This document shows positions 35,707 to 44,644 of a stretch of 64,000 nt of DNA, piece by piece. Both the position numbers and the translations under genes were made by a program. Positions within the stretch are counted from its first letter, which is position 1, and every line of letters begins with the position of its first letter. Source of the stretch: UBA5018 sp947463165 (GTDB taxonomy: Bacteria; Cyanobacteriota; Cyanobacteriia; PCC-6307; Cyanobiaceae); contig CALRTY020000005.1 in the NCBI GenBank assembly GCA_943371245.1, positions 62,001 to 126,000 of the forward strand, given 5' to 3'. The notes beneath the pieces were generated by a model. That model was not told the DNA's origin, did no database searches, and saw only the letters and a list, made by a program, of their open reading frames with translations.

Positions 35707-38700
35707 TCAACCAAGCCGATACTTGTCTTGGCGGTTCCGAAAAGCGGGTTCGGTTCCCTCAAGGATCTCTACTACCCTTGATCGGATTGTCGGGTTCTCG
35801 ATTGCGCCAGATTCGTAGGAAAAGCGAGTGGCAACTTTATCGCAAGAAGCATAGATTATTTGTTCGGCATCGCAGACGACAGCTAGATTTGGGTTGTGGG
35901 TGACCATAATGACCTGCCGGCGCTGTTTTGCCCGCTTTATACATTTCACCAGAACTTTAAAGATTGTCTGGTTGTCCAAGTTCTCCTCCGGCTGATCGAT
36001 GACAATGGGAATATCGTCCTTGTCGACCAGCAAGTAGAATACAAGTAGCAACAGCCCACGCTCGCCAGGCGACAGCTGACCGATCTCTTGGCCTTCGTAG
36101 GTCAGGGAATACCGAGGGCTCAAGTAGTCCAGGCCGAATACGTAGTTCAATAGTTCAAGCGCACTTGATCCCTTAGCCACCTGATCTTCAAGCCTAGTCG
36201 CTCGCCCGTTCTGCCCGTCGCGAAGGTCGGCATGGAGCATTTCATCGATCCTGTTTGTGAAATCAACGGCTCTATCATGAGATGAGAAGTCAGCTTCTTG
36301 GAGCAAAGTGAGAAGCATCTTTGTGCTGTCATCGACGCCCATAAAAGATCCTTTCACCCGCTGGTTTATCTGCGACAAGAGCTGGTCGGAAAAGCCTGAC
36401 TCCTCAATCCTTACCTGGAAGTCGAGGGGAAGGTTCATTTCCCTTTGCTCATCAGAGTTCACAAAATCTTGGACAGGAAGATATAGACGACTGTACTCGT
36501 CAACCATGGTTTGGATCCGACCATGGACATCATGGACGAGACCTGATCGTCGCCTGCGCAACTGCTCCAAGCGACTAGGCAATCCTTCAAGGGATCTGAT
36601 CTCCGCCTGGAGCTGCTGGATACTGCCAATCTTCTCAGGTGAGCCAATGACGACAGCCCTGGCCTTCTCCCAAATAGCTAGCTCCTCCTTGTATCGGACA
36701 AACAGTCTCTGAGGCTCGCCAAGCTTGCCCTTTGCTTCCGCTAAAGCAGAAGCAGCAGCCTGCCTCCGCTGGAAGATACTGTTCTCAGCCTGACTACCCA
36801 ATCTGGCGTCGATGGTCGCAAGATCTTGCTCGGCACTGGAAGCAAGTTGTTCGAGAGTTTTGCTATCCAAATGTAGATTAATCAAATCTTCGATTAGCAA
36901 TTCGATATCCATTTCTGCCAACAGACCCCGCAACTCGTCTAGAAAGACCTCGTGCTGCTTCTTGTAGTTCGATAGCGATGCAGCCATCCGTTTTGCTAGG
37001 GCTGCCCGTTTGCTCAAAGCAGACTTTTGATCTTTCAGAGTGTCCTCTTCTGCGTCGATCGCCTTCGCCATCTGCTCGAAGGAGTCGACAATTGAAGAGG
37101 CATTTTTCGTATCCTCAAGTGCCGCTTCTGATTCGTTCGGATCCACAACCTCAGCAGGCTTTGCTCCTTCCAAAGAAACTAGCTCTGCCTTCTTCGCTTC
37201 AAGCTGTCCCTGTAGCGCTCTGCAGAACTCTGGTGTGGAGCGGTTCTCGGTATCTAAGATCTCCGCATTAACCTTGGAGAGTTCCTTCCGGATTGCCTCC
37301 AGTGCGGTCTCAATCTCTGCGACCTTGAAATTCAGCAAGTCATTCATTGAGGCTTTCCCAAGCCGGTCGGCCTCAGGGACATGTGAGTAAATTATTTTGC
37401 GCAGTTCTGCATCAAAAGTGGATGATTCGCCCGTGCCGAGTTCGTTGCATAGATCTTCCAGATAGCTCTGTGGGAGGTATTTAACCCTCTCAACTGCAGT
37501 GGGATCCGGATCCTTATCTAACTCACACTTGCTGGCAACGTCATCGAGCCAGAGCAGAGAAGCCTCGAAGTGATTAGCGAACTTGGTTTTGCGATCTCGA
37601 AATCGAGAACTCTTTAAAAAGGAAAATTTTTCATGATGACGGGTGTTACCTGCTAATGCAATGATGTCCGACAACGCACTCTTTCCGCTTCCTTTGTTGC
37701 CGATAATCGCCACCAAATCAGGATTAAGAGGAATTTCCAGGTCGAACCATTCCTGGAGGAGAGTCGATTCCTGCTTTTTTGACACTTTAACCGATCCGAT
37801 AAACTTAGTCTTGCTCTGTTCTATCTTGCGCCGCTTCGGGGGCATGTCCCCAATGTAGACCCTATCATCAAATTCTTGCAGCGCTTGCAGCAAGCCCTGG
37901 AAGGTTGAGTCAGCTTTAATCCACGTGAAGCAATTGCCGACGCGGTCCTTTTGGTCGGAGTTACTCAGCTGATGAGAGTCTGAACAATCCAATAAGGCAG
38001 AGTTGACACTTGCATCCCTGAGTCTCCTTCGAGCGCGCTCATACGCTTCCGGCGACTCTGCGGCAGTAAACACAAGATTGGCTTTATTGATCAATGACTT
38101 CTTTTCGGCAATTGTGTGATCATCCCACTTGAGATTGTCCCACTCAGTTTTCCCAATAGCCATCAAATGCTTGCCAGCTAGCATGGGATTTTCAAGAGCT
38201 TTTTTCACAGCTTCTAGGCTGATATTGAGATTGTTGAAGCCTTCGAGTATGGGCGAAGTATATCGTTCGCGCCGAGGTTCGGGCACCGAATCAATGATCG
38301 ACTGGCCCAAGTATTCAAGGTTATCACGATTGATTACGCCGCCCCAGCAACCCTTGCTAGTTTCTGCCCCTGGGATTAGCTTATAGTTTGGAGTAATAGC
38401 TGAAAGGAACTGGTTACGGATAAAATCAGGTTCGACCTGGTCGAAGATCACGTGCAGGTTGATACGGCTCCACGATGATGACAGGTATTGTCCATCGGCC
38501 CCGCGCTCAACAACTCCCCCGAATTTGTCCAGTCTCAACTCAACCACAGGAAGGAACAGCTCGATGTTTGTCAACCTTCCATTACACTTCTCGCGCAAAA
38601 TTCGCTCGTACCCATCGACGAATAAATAGTCGTTGATGCCAATGACTTTAAACTCTGGCGGAAGTTTTTCTAGATCCTGGAGGAACGAATCCCAGGCGCA

Positions 38701-38802
38701 TGCATTGTCCCCTGGATAGTTATGTACGAGTGAGTCCGGAGTGTGAACGTGCAGGTCCCATTTTTTCCATGTAGATCCTTCCATCCTAATTGGCGTGCCC
38801 AT
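35707..38802 (-). CDS. TrlF-like PHP-domain ATPase
   Basis: About 1031 residues. The N-terminal PHP phosphoesterase-like domain starts with WKKWDLHVHTPDSLVHNYPG and has more His/Asp (VIGINDYLF, LDCSDSHQLS). An SMC/ABC-type ATPase follows: Walker A in AIIGNKGSGKSALSDIIALA near 380, a long coiled-coil insertion (~470-800), signature-like LSPGERGLLLLVFYLLVDKD, then PIVIDQPEENLDNQ and VIMVTHNPNLAVV. This matches the TrlF-family PHP-ATPase layout. The start at 38802 (MGTPIRMEG) is chosen over 38841 because the domain begins soon after. Composition is more AT-rich than the core. A nucleic-acid sensing or cutting defence ATPase is likely. Confidence 0.8.
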   Translation of the reverse strand: MGTPIRMEGSTWKKWDLHVHTPDSLVHNYPGDNACAWDSFLQDLEKLPPEFKVIGINDYLFVDGYERILREKCNGRLTNIELFLPVVELRLDKFGGVVERGADGQYLSSSWSRINLHVIFDQVEPDFIRNQFLSAITPNYKLIPGAETSKGCWGGVINRDNLEYLGQSIIDSVPEPRRERYTSPILEGFNNLNISLEAVKKALENPMLAGKHLMAIGKTEWDNLKWDDHTIAEKKSLINKANLVFTAAESPEAYERARRRLRDASVNSALLDCSDSHQLSNSDQKDRVGNCFTWIKADSTFQGLLQALQEFDDRVYIGDMPPKRRKIEQSKTKFIGSVKVSKKQESTLLQEWFDLEIPLNPDLVAIIGNKGSGKSALSDIIALAGNTRHHEKFSFLKSSRFRDRKTKFANHFEASLLWLDDVASKCELDKDPDPTAVERVKYLPQSYLEDLCNELGTGESSTFDAELRKIIYSHVPEADRLGKASMNDLLNFKVAEIETALEAIRKELSKVNAEILDTENRSTPEFCRALQGQLEAKKAELVSLEGAKPAEVVDPNESEAALEDTKNASSIVDSFEQMAKAIDAEEDTLKDQKSALSKRAALAKRMAASLSNYKKQHEVFLDELRGLLAEMDIELLIEDLINLHLDSKTLEQLASSAEQDLATIDARLGSQAENSIFQRRQAAASALAEAKGKLGEPQRLFVRYKEELAIWEKARAVVIGSPEKIGSIQQLQAEIRSLEGLPSRLEQLRRRRSGLVHDVHGRIQTMVDEYSRLYLPVQDFVNSDEQREMNLPLDFQVRIEESGFSDQLLSQINQRVKGSFMGVDDSTKMLLTLLQEADFSSHDRAVDFTNRIDEMLHADLRDGQNGRATRLEDQVAKGSSALELLNYVFGLDYLSPRYSLTYEGQEIGQLSPGERGLLLLVFYLLVDKDDIPIVIDQPEENLDNQTIFKVLVKCIKRAKQRRQVIMVTHNPNLAVVCDAEQIIYASCDKVATRFSYESGAIENPTIRSRVVEILEGTEPAFRNRQDKYRLG

Positions 38803-39060
38803 GGTCAATCTTGTGAAGATACTATACCACCTAAGCTTCAACAGAAATCTCTGGCCATGCGCTCTAGATCCGAAGAGGAACGTCCTCTATCAACTTAAGT
38901 CAAACCGTCTGGCCACCCCATGCCCCCGCAAGTCATCCCCCCCCTGGCATCTAACAGCAAGTGCACACCGAAGGCATGGAGGAGCAGCTGCGTCAACTCC
39001 AGGAAACCCTGATCGCCACCCACGCCATGGATCCCCAAGAAGCCCCGCGCCTGCTGGCCC

Positions 39061-39335
39061 GGCCAGCGCTACATCCACCACATCGAGCGCGGCAGCAACG
39101 GGCTGCTGTTGGTGCGGGAGGAGAACAAAGGCGGCGGGATCACGCTGCCGTTCCTGTGCCTCGGCTTCGCCGATTACATGAGCCACCAAGGCGAGCGGCA
39201 GAGTTGCGATCCGTTGGCGGCTGCACAAACCCATCCCCGGAGCGTCCGTCCCGGAGGTGGCACTGGCGGTATGAGGGGGTAAAGCGTCAACGGCAAGAGC
39301 TCGTCAGAAGGAGATCACTGAACCTGGGCAAGCGG
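39061..39335 (+). repeat. Copy C of the DUF3427 3'-end relic
   Basis: Reads GQRYIHHIERGSNGLLLVRE, then LPFLCLGFADYMSHQGER, clearly the end of a DUF3427 gene but diverged from copies A and B. From 39167 to 39335 it matches 45447-45620 (for example CTGCACAAACCCATCCCCGG and GAGATCACTGAACCTGGGCA). No helicase body is attached. Confidence 0.75.
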
Positions 39336-39337
39336 TC

Positions 39338-40240
39338 TCATGCCGCCGCCCTCGCGGTGGCCAGACTGGTTTCGCTCAACCCCCGCTGATCCTGGGCCAG
39401 CTTCAGCTGGCGCAGATCCTGGCGGGTGAGTTTCCAGGGCCGCTGCAGCACGGTGGTGAACACCACACCGCCACTGGCGCGGTTGAGTAGTTCGCGCAGG
39501 TGTTCGCGACTGGCGGCCTGCAGGGGCGTTTGGCCGAGGATGTTGGCGCAGCGCTGGAACTGGCCGAAGAGTTGATCGTCTAGATCGTTGCGATCGGTGA
39601 GCACCACCAGGGTGGGGTTTTGCATCGCTGGATGGCGCACGATGCGGGCGGCATAGAAGAGCATCGAGAAGCTCTTGCCACTGCCCTGGGTGTGCCACAC
39701 CACCCCGGCGCGGCGGTCGCCCAGCTGACCGCCCAGGGTCCGGGCGGCGGGGCCCAGGCCGCTAGCGCGCACGGTTTCCTGCACCGCTGCATTCACGGCG
39801 TGGAACTGGTGGTAGCCGGCGATAATCTTGCGGGTGGCGCCCGAATCCGGGTCTTCCTCAAAGACGATGAAATGCAGCAGCAGATCAAGGAACCGCTGTG
39901 GCTCGAACACACCACGGATGAGCGTTTCCAGTTCCAGGGCTGTGGCAGGTGCGATGGCCTCGCCATCGACGCTGCGCCAAAGCTTGAACCACTCTTGATT
40001 AGCCGTGATTGAGCCAATGCGGGCCTGCAGCCCATCGCTCACCACCAGAACAGCGTTGTAGCTCAGCAGCGAAGTAATTTCAGCTTTGTAGGTTTGCAGC
40101 TGGGCGTAGGCGCTCCAGATCGTGGTGCCTTCATCGGCGGCGTTTTTGAGCTCGATCAGGCCGAGGGGCAACCCGTTGAGGAACACCACCAGATCGGGCC
40201 GGCGGCTGTGCTGGCCATCGCTGATCAGTGGCTGTTCTGG
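39338..40240 (-). pseudogene. hsdR: Middle and C-terminal fragment of type I restriction subunit HsdR
   Basis: Reads PLISDGQHSRRPDLVVFLNG and LPLGLIELKNAADEGTTIWS, the HsdR nuclease core with its Glu-x-Lys. Then GVVWHTQGSGKSFSMLFYAA (Walker A) and LVVLTDRNDLDDQLFGQF. After GGVVFTTV it jumps to LQRPWKLTRQDLRQLKLAQD, so the DEAH box and helicase motifs III-VI are deleted. It stops shortly after. The N-terminal part lies at 42437-42792, separated by an inserted TA cassette and an IS200/IS605 element. No cleavage activity is possible from this form. Confidence 0.85.
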
Positions 40241-40257
40241 GATTCAAACCCCTTCCT

Positions 40258-40610
40258 TTAGGACGGCTTTTCCTGAGCCTCCACATACTCCCTGAGCCGT
40301 TCAATCGGGGTACCGCCAACGGAAGCGGCGAAGTAGCTGGGCGTCCAGAGGTGTGCGCCACGGGCTGCCAGCTCAGGGAAATCCTTGCGCAGCATCCGAG
40401 TGCTGACGCCCTTGAGGTGGTTCACCAGCGTCGAGACCGAGATCGTCGGCGGGTACTCGACCAGCAGCTGCCCGTCCCCCACCACCAGCAAAGTTGTTCG
40501 CCTCGCCGTTCAGCTCCAACAGCTAGACACCCATTTTCTCTGCGACGCCCAAAAAGACTCCGTGCATCCGCTTCAGTGCAGCGTCGCCCAAGCTTTTTTG
40601 CGGCATTTAT
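40258..40610 (-). pseudogene. tnpA: Decayed IS200 Y1 transposase (tnpA)
   Basis: The last 77 residues are well kept (LLVEYPPTISVSTLVNHLKG, then LWTPSYFAASVGGTPIERLR). Upstream, LLELNGEAN is in another phase, preceded by an in-frame TAG (40523-40525). The N-terminal part with the His-hydrophobic-His metal motif is not recognisable, and the catalytic Tyr region is incomplete in context. Confidence 0.75.
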
Positions 40611-40700
40611 AAACAAATACCAAGGGAAAAATCGGCCTCGAAATGCTGTGTCTACCTCGTCTGAGTGGTGGTTGCGCCATTGCACCGCAACGTTGGCATG

Positions 40701-41918
40701 ATGGTTGGTGTGAAGCAACGCTACCGCTACCGCCTCTACCCGCACCCCCATCAACAGATGGCGCTGGCAAAGTCGTTTGGCTGTGCGCGGGTGGTTTGGA
40801 ACGACGCCCTGGCCAAGAGCCGTGAGCTCTATGCCACAGGCGAGAAGACCAGCTATCCCGTGCTGGCAAAACTCTGCATCACTCAGGCCAAGCAAACCCC
40901 TGAAAGGTCCTGGCTGTCAGGCCCCAGCAACGTGGTGTTGCAGCAATCTGTGCGCGACCTGGATCAGGCGTTCCGCAACTGGTGGGCCAGCCTGAAAGGC
41001 AAGCGCAAAGGGCCCAAGGTGCGGGCGCCTCGCTTCAAGAAGCGTCGTGGGGCTCAGTCGATCCGCTTCATGTCGCACGTCTTCCGCACGGGAGAGCAGT
41101 CGCTGACGCTCAGCAAGATCGGCCCAGTGCCGATCGAATGGAGCCGGGATCTGCCACCAGATCCCAGCAGCGTCACGGTCATTCGTGACGCCAGCGGGCG
41201 CTACTTCGCCTCCTTTGTGGTGGAGGTGGAGCCAACGCCGCTGCCCCCGAATGGCAAGGCGATTGGTATCGACTTGGGCTTGGCATCCCTCGCCGTCACT
41301 TCAGCCGGTGAAAAGATCGCCACGCCGAAGTTTCTGCGCTCTGCGCTGAAGCGTCTCCGGCGGCTGCAGCGGCACCTCAAGCACAAGCAAAAGGGTTCCA
41401 ATCGCTTGGCAGCGGCCAGGCGGCAGGTGGCAAAACTCCATGCCGCCGTTGCAGACAAGCGCCTCGATTTTTTGCATCAGCTCTCGACCCGCATCATCCG
41501 CGAAAACCAAACGGTGGTGCTGGAAGACCTGAATGTGTCGGGGATGCTGAAGAACAGGAAGCTGGCCCGCTCGATTGCCGACGCCGGCTGGCGGCAGTTC
41601 CGCACCCTACTGGAATCCAAGGCCGAGCAATACGGCAGGCAGGTGATGGTCATCAACCGATGGCTGCCCACCAGTCAGGTCTGTTCAGCCTGCGGACATC
41701 ACGACGGCAAAAAAGAGCTGTCGATTCGGGAATGGCAGTGCCCGAGTTGCGGAACGGTTCACGACCGCGACATCAACGCTGCTTTGAACATCCTCGCCGC
41801 CGGACTGGCGGAGAGTCAAAACGGGCGTGGAGCCGCGCATAAGTCCACCCTTGCGGTGGCAGCAGGCTGTGAAGCGCCAACCCACCCGATCGCTGAAGCA
41901 CCCTCATGCGCAGCGTAG
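40701..41918 (+). CDS. tnpB: TnpB RNA-guided nuclease (IS200/IS605)
   Basis: A 405-residue protein from ATG 40701 (MVGVKQRYRYRLYPHPHQQM), the normal TnpB opening; the frame before is unrelated. The RuvC triad is intact: Asp in AIGIDLGLASLAV, Glu in VVLEDLNVSGML, Asp in HDRDINAALNIL. The zinc ribbon reads CSACGHHDGKKELS then WQCPSCG. TnpB cuts DNA using a guide made from the element's right end. It should be active if expressed, although the transposase is dead. The C-terminal ~40 residues after the last Asp (AHKSTLAVAAGCEAPTHPIA) overlap the presumed omega-RNA region. Confidence 0.9.
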   Translation: MVGVKQRYRYRLYPHPHQQMALAKSFGCARVVWNDALAKSRELYATGEKTSYPVLAKLCITQAKQTPERSWLSGPSNVVLQQSVRDLDQAFRNWWASLKGKRKGPKVRAPRFKKRRGAQSIRFMSHVFRTGEQSLTLSKIGPVPIEWSRDLPPDPSSVTVIRDASGRYFASFVVEVEPTPLPPNGKAIGIDLGLASLAVTSAGEKIATPKFLRSALKRLRRLQRHLKHKQKGSNRLAAARRQVAKLHAAVADKRLDFLHQLSTRIIRENQTVVLEDLNVSGMLKNRKLARSIADAGWRQFRTLLESKAEQYGRQVMVINRWLPTSQVCSACGHHDGKKELSIREWQCPSCGTVHDRDINAALNILAAGLAESQNGRGAAHKSTLAVAAGCEAPTHPIAEAPSCAA

Positions 41919-41927
41919 AAGGAATCT

Positions 41928-41955
41928 CCGCCGTTCACGGCGGGGAGGAAGTCAA
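41928..41955 (+). ncRNA. Right-end hairpin of omega-RNA and element boundary
   Basis: Stem CCGCCG (41928-41933), loop TTCA, stem CGGCGG (41938-41943), then GGAGGAAGTCAA ends the element. In TnpB systems the omega-RNA extends from within tnpB to this point and the guide starts right after it. The guide would thus start at 41956 with CCGCTGGTCTTTCAGGCCCG. Only the 3' end can be placed. Confidence 0.6.
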
Positions 41956-42105
41956 CCGCTGGTCTTTCAGGCCCGTTGCCTTCGCTGCATCCTGGAGCTG
42001 GTTGAGAAGAGCCGGCGTGGCCACACTGCGCAGTTCACTGGCCTCGAAATCAGCGAGAAGCTGCTGCTCTGCAGGCTCCAGTTCAGGTGAAGAGGGGATG
42101 GTCAT
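41956..42105 (-). pseudogene. CopG/BrnA-type antitoxin cut by the IS element
   Basis: From ATG 42105 the frame reads MTIPSSPELEPAEQQLLADF and ELRSVATPALLNQLQDAAKA, then TGLKDQR at the element border. The expected ribbon-helix-helix continuation (INIRLSS type) is missing. On the far side of the element TTGAATCCCAG joins directly to HsdR code, so the gene was probably already truncated there. Confidence 0.65.
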
Positions 42106-42395
42106 GATTCAGGCCCAGCGGGCGCGGATGGCGTGTACAAGTGGTTGGCCTTGCGGCTGGGAATGATCGTTTTCAGAAACAGGTTTTCTGCGGTTTCGAT
42201 CATCGGCACCAGGTGGATGTAGCCATGGAGGCGCACCACGAGGATGCGCTGCCCTGGATAGCGCTGCTGGTTGGGGTGCTCCAACACGTCGAGCAGATCG
42301 CCAGCCTCAATCGCAACCACCACCGCCTCGAAGCACAGCTGCCGTTCGGCCAGGAGTTGAGCATTTTTCTCAGGGCTCCACGCGAAGGGCTTCAT
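42102..42395 (-). CDS. BrnT-like toxin
   Basis: A 97-residue protein. FAWSPEKNAQLLAERQLCFE at the start is the BrnT-type opening. LEHPNQQRYPGQRILVVRLH, then LVPMIETAENLFLKTIIPSR, are the RelE-like core strands of an RNase. Toxin first and antitoxin second is the BrnTA order, and the two genes overlap by 4 bp (ATGA at 42102). The antitoxin is broken, so the toxin is either silent, mutated or controlled in trans. Confidence 0.7.
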   Translation of the reverse strand: MKPFAWSPEKNAQLLAERQLCFEAVVVAIEAGDLLDVLEHPNQQRYPGQRILVVRLHGYIHLVPMIETAENLFLKTIIPSRKANHLYTPSAPAGPES

Positions 42396-42792
42396 CAGGC
42401 CAGCCTAGCGAGGCTGTGTGCCTGATGTCATCAGCCTTGCCATGCAATCCCCGACCCTGGGAGCCGGCGATGCTGCCATCGGGCCGGGGGTATTCCACCG
42501 GTACGCCATCGCGCAGCAGCTGATGGAAGGAGCAGTTGGTTTGGGTGATGGACGGGGTGCCCAGGCGCAGCAACTTGCGCAGGGCTTCTTCTCGGGCGTC
42601 GTCAGGAATGGTGGGGTTGAGGCGGCCTATGGCCTGGCGTAGGCGGCCCAGTAGCAGCACATCGCTGAATGATTCCAGTTCCGCCGACGGGTCCCCGGGT
42701 GCCAGCTGGGAGCCGGGGAGGACGGCATAGCCCAGCGCCTGGAACCGGCCCAGGGCTGCCGCTTCGACCATGGATTCGGAGAAGCCAGTCAT
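42370..42792 (-). pseudogene. hsdR: N-terminal fragment of HsdR
   Basis: From ATG 42792: FSESMVEAAALGRFQALGYA, AELESFSDVLLLGRLRQAIG, then FHQLLRDGVPVEYPRPDGSI and AG, the canonical HsdR start. After about 42437 the similarity ends (SQGRGLHGKADD...). The gene continues at 40240 after a 2.2-kb insertion, with about 25 residues missing. The ATG overlaps the DUF4276 stop by 4 bp, so it was the third gene of an operon. Confidence 0.8.
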
Positions 42793-43412
42793 GCCAAAGC
42801 CTCGTTGACGGCTTGATGGAAGGCCCTGAAGCTGGCGGATCGGCTGCGGTGCGGATCCAGGACGGCACCGATCGCACGTGCGGTGTCGATCTTGCGGAGT
42901 CCGCCCAGGACATATCCATGACGCTGAAGTACTCGTTCGAAGGCTTCCCAGGTGCCTCCCGCGATGGCATCGGGATCACGAAAGCCCTGCCTGCTGGGAA
43001 GGTTGGCGGGCGCGCGTGGATAGATCTTCCGCACTGCTTCCCAATCGCCGAAGAACCAGGCTTCGAGTTCTTCGATCGCCACCCGGTTGACGAGCTGCCA
43101 AGTGTCGTTCCCTGCTGAACTTCTGATGCGCAATCCAGCCCGCGTAGCGATGGCTTCGAGTTGTTGCTTGAGGGCATGGCAGTCGTCATCATCACGGTCG
43201 ACCACCACCACAATGCGCATACCGGGAGGAAGCCAACTGGCGTAGCCACGCAGCCTTGCTTCCAGCTTGGTCAGCAGATCACTCTTCCCCTGGAACGGGC
43301 GCACATCGAAGGTGCAACCCTGCGGGAGCAACCTCGGCATCAGCGCGCGAAGGAAGGCCTCCATGGAAGGTTCCTCCACCAAGAATTCCAGATGGCTGGC
43401 GGCCATGGTCAT
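42789..43412 (-). CDS. DUF4276 (Toprim-like) protein, partner of AAA ATPase
   Basis: Start at 43412 (MTMAASHLEFLVEEPSMEAF), overlapping the ATPase stop by 4 bp. 207 residues. LVEEPSMEAFLRALMPRLLP carries the first acidic residue, RIVVVVDRDDDDCHALKQQL the Asp-x-Asp segment, and VAIEELEAWFFGDWEAV the later part, a compact Toprim-like nuclease. ATPase/Toprim pairs of this kind resemble the OLD, PARIS and AbiL-type two-gene defence systems. A nuclease kept in check by the ATPase is a reasonable inference. Confidence 0.8.
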   Translation of the reverse strand: MTMAASHLEFLVEEPSMEAFLRALMPRLLPQGCTFDVRPFQGKSDLLTKLEARLRGYASWLPPGMRIVVVVDRDDDDCHALKQQLEAIATRAGLRIRSSAGNDTWQLVNRVAIEELEAWFFGDWEAVRKIYPRAPANLPSRQGFRDPDAIAGGTWEAFERVLQRHGYVLGGLRKIDTARAIGAVLDPHRSRSASFRAFHQAVNEALA

Positions 43413-44644
43413 CGCCCAGTCAGGGGCCTCGTTGGGGCGCCTTGGTTCACCAGGGGGTCGCCCACCCCGAGCTGGCCCTCCATCCATAGCTGGCCCAACA
43501 AGGCGCCTTCCGCCATGAACGCCTGGACGCCCTGGAGGTCGCTGGCTCGCTGGGCCTGGGTGTAACCCTGTGCATCGCGCCACAAAACACGTACCTCCTC
43601 TGGCCGCAAGCCGTTGAGGAAGAAGGGGGAATGGGTGGTGACCAAGAGCTGGGTCTGGGCGATAGCAGCGCGGCACTCCTCGGCGAGTTCAGGCAGCAGG
43701 CGTGGATGGAGGAAGTTCTCCGGCTCCTCGATGCCGATGAAGGGGGGAGGCGAGGGATCGTTGAGCATCACCAGATAGGCCAGCATCTTCAAGGTGCCGT
43801 CGGAGGCAAAGCGGGCCAGCACCGGATGGGAAAACGGGGCGTCCTTGATCTGGAGCAGCAGCCGGCCATCGGGCATTGTTTCGGACAACACGCTCTCGAT
43901 GCGAGGCACACGCTGACGCAGCACAGAAAAGATCTGCTCCAATCGCTGCGGATGTTGCTCAGCTAAAAACTGGATCACATTGGCGATGTTGTCACCAGAG
44001 CGGCTCAGTCGGTCTTGGGGGCCCGCCTCCGGTTGGCCGCGAGCACTGTCAGCAGAGAGATAGGAGACATACCAACCGGTGATGAAATCACGCAACGCTG
44101 CCACTCGTGGGTGCTCGGCGAACTGACCAAGAGCATTCACCGCCAGCAGGTCGGCAGAATTCAGCGGCGTATCGACACGCTGATCCTCTTCATCAGGAAG
44201 TTCGCCACTGACGGCACTTCCCAGGCCCTCGCGATAGTCAAGGAATCGGAACGGTTGGCCATGGCTGCTGCGCTTCCAGCGCAACCACTCTTCTACCACT
44301 ACTGGAGCCCCAGCCCGTTCGTCGACTGCGAGGTGATAGGTGATCAGCGGATAGCCGCGCTCGCGGTACTTGATCTCGATGGTGACCGGGCCATCACCAC
44401 CACGGGTCTTGAGTTCCTTTGCTCGTCCGCGCTTATCCCAGGCACGACGCAGCCCAAACTCAAAACACTCGGCCAGGAAAGCAAAAACATCAAACACAGT
44501 GGACTTGCCGCTGCCGTTGGGCCCCAACAGCACCGTGAGCGGCATGAGGTCCTTGAACTCCACGTCGCGCAAGGCGCGGAAGTTGCGAACCTTGAGGTAT
44601 TCAATCCGCGCCGGCGCGCGGGAAGTGGTGATTCTCCTGATCAT
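43409..44644 (-). CDS. AAA15/21-type ATPase, partner of DUF4276
   Basis: Start set at 44644 (MIRRITTSRAPARIEYLKVR), overlapping the small upstream frame by 4 bp. About 411 residues. LTVLLGPNGSGKSTVFDVFA is Walker A, ARFASDGTLKMLAYLVMLND the signature region, PPFIGIEEPENFLHPRLLPE Walker B, and QLLVTTHSPFFLNGLRPEEV the H-loop. It is an SMC/Rad50-like sensor ATPase of defence type. The C-terminal ~30 residues are read over the start of DUF4276. In the same operon as the broken hsdR. Confidence 0.85.
   Translation of the reverse strand: MIRRITTSRAPARIEYLKVRNFRALRDVEFKDLMPLTVLLGPNGSGKSTVFDVFAFLAECFEFGLRRAWDKRGRAKELKTRGGDGPVTIEIKYRERGYPLITYHLAVDERAGAPVVVEEWLRWKRSSHGQPFRFLDYREGLGSAVSGELPDEEDQRVDTPLNSADLLAVNALGQFAEHPRVAALRDFITGWYVSYLSADSARGQPEAGPQDRLSRSGDNIANVIQFLAEQHPQRLEQIFSVLRQRVPRIESVLSETMPDGRLLLQIKDAPFSHPVLARFASDGTLKMLAYLVMLNDPSPPPFIGIEEPENFLHPRLLPELAEECRAAIAQTQLLVTTHSPFFLNGLRPEEVRVLWRDAQGYTQAQRASDLQGVQAFMAEGALLGQLWMEGQLGVGDPLVNQGAPTRPLTGR

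Larger units (their letters stand above)
40245..41955 (+). mobile_element. IS200/IS605-family element with broken tnpA and intact tnpB
   Basis: Left end near TTCAA (40243-40247) with an imperfect hairpin CCTTCC-TTTA-GGACGG (40251-40266). Divergent tnpA relic and tnpB follow. The right end has hairpin CCGCCG-TTCA-CGGCGG (41928-41943) and the terminal GTCAA (41951-41955). No target duplication or inverted repeat is expected for this family. Without an intact Y1 transposase it can move only if one is supplied in trans. It sits exactly at a truncated antitoxin gene. Confidence 0.8.
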
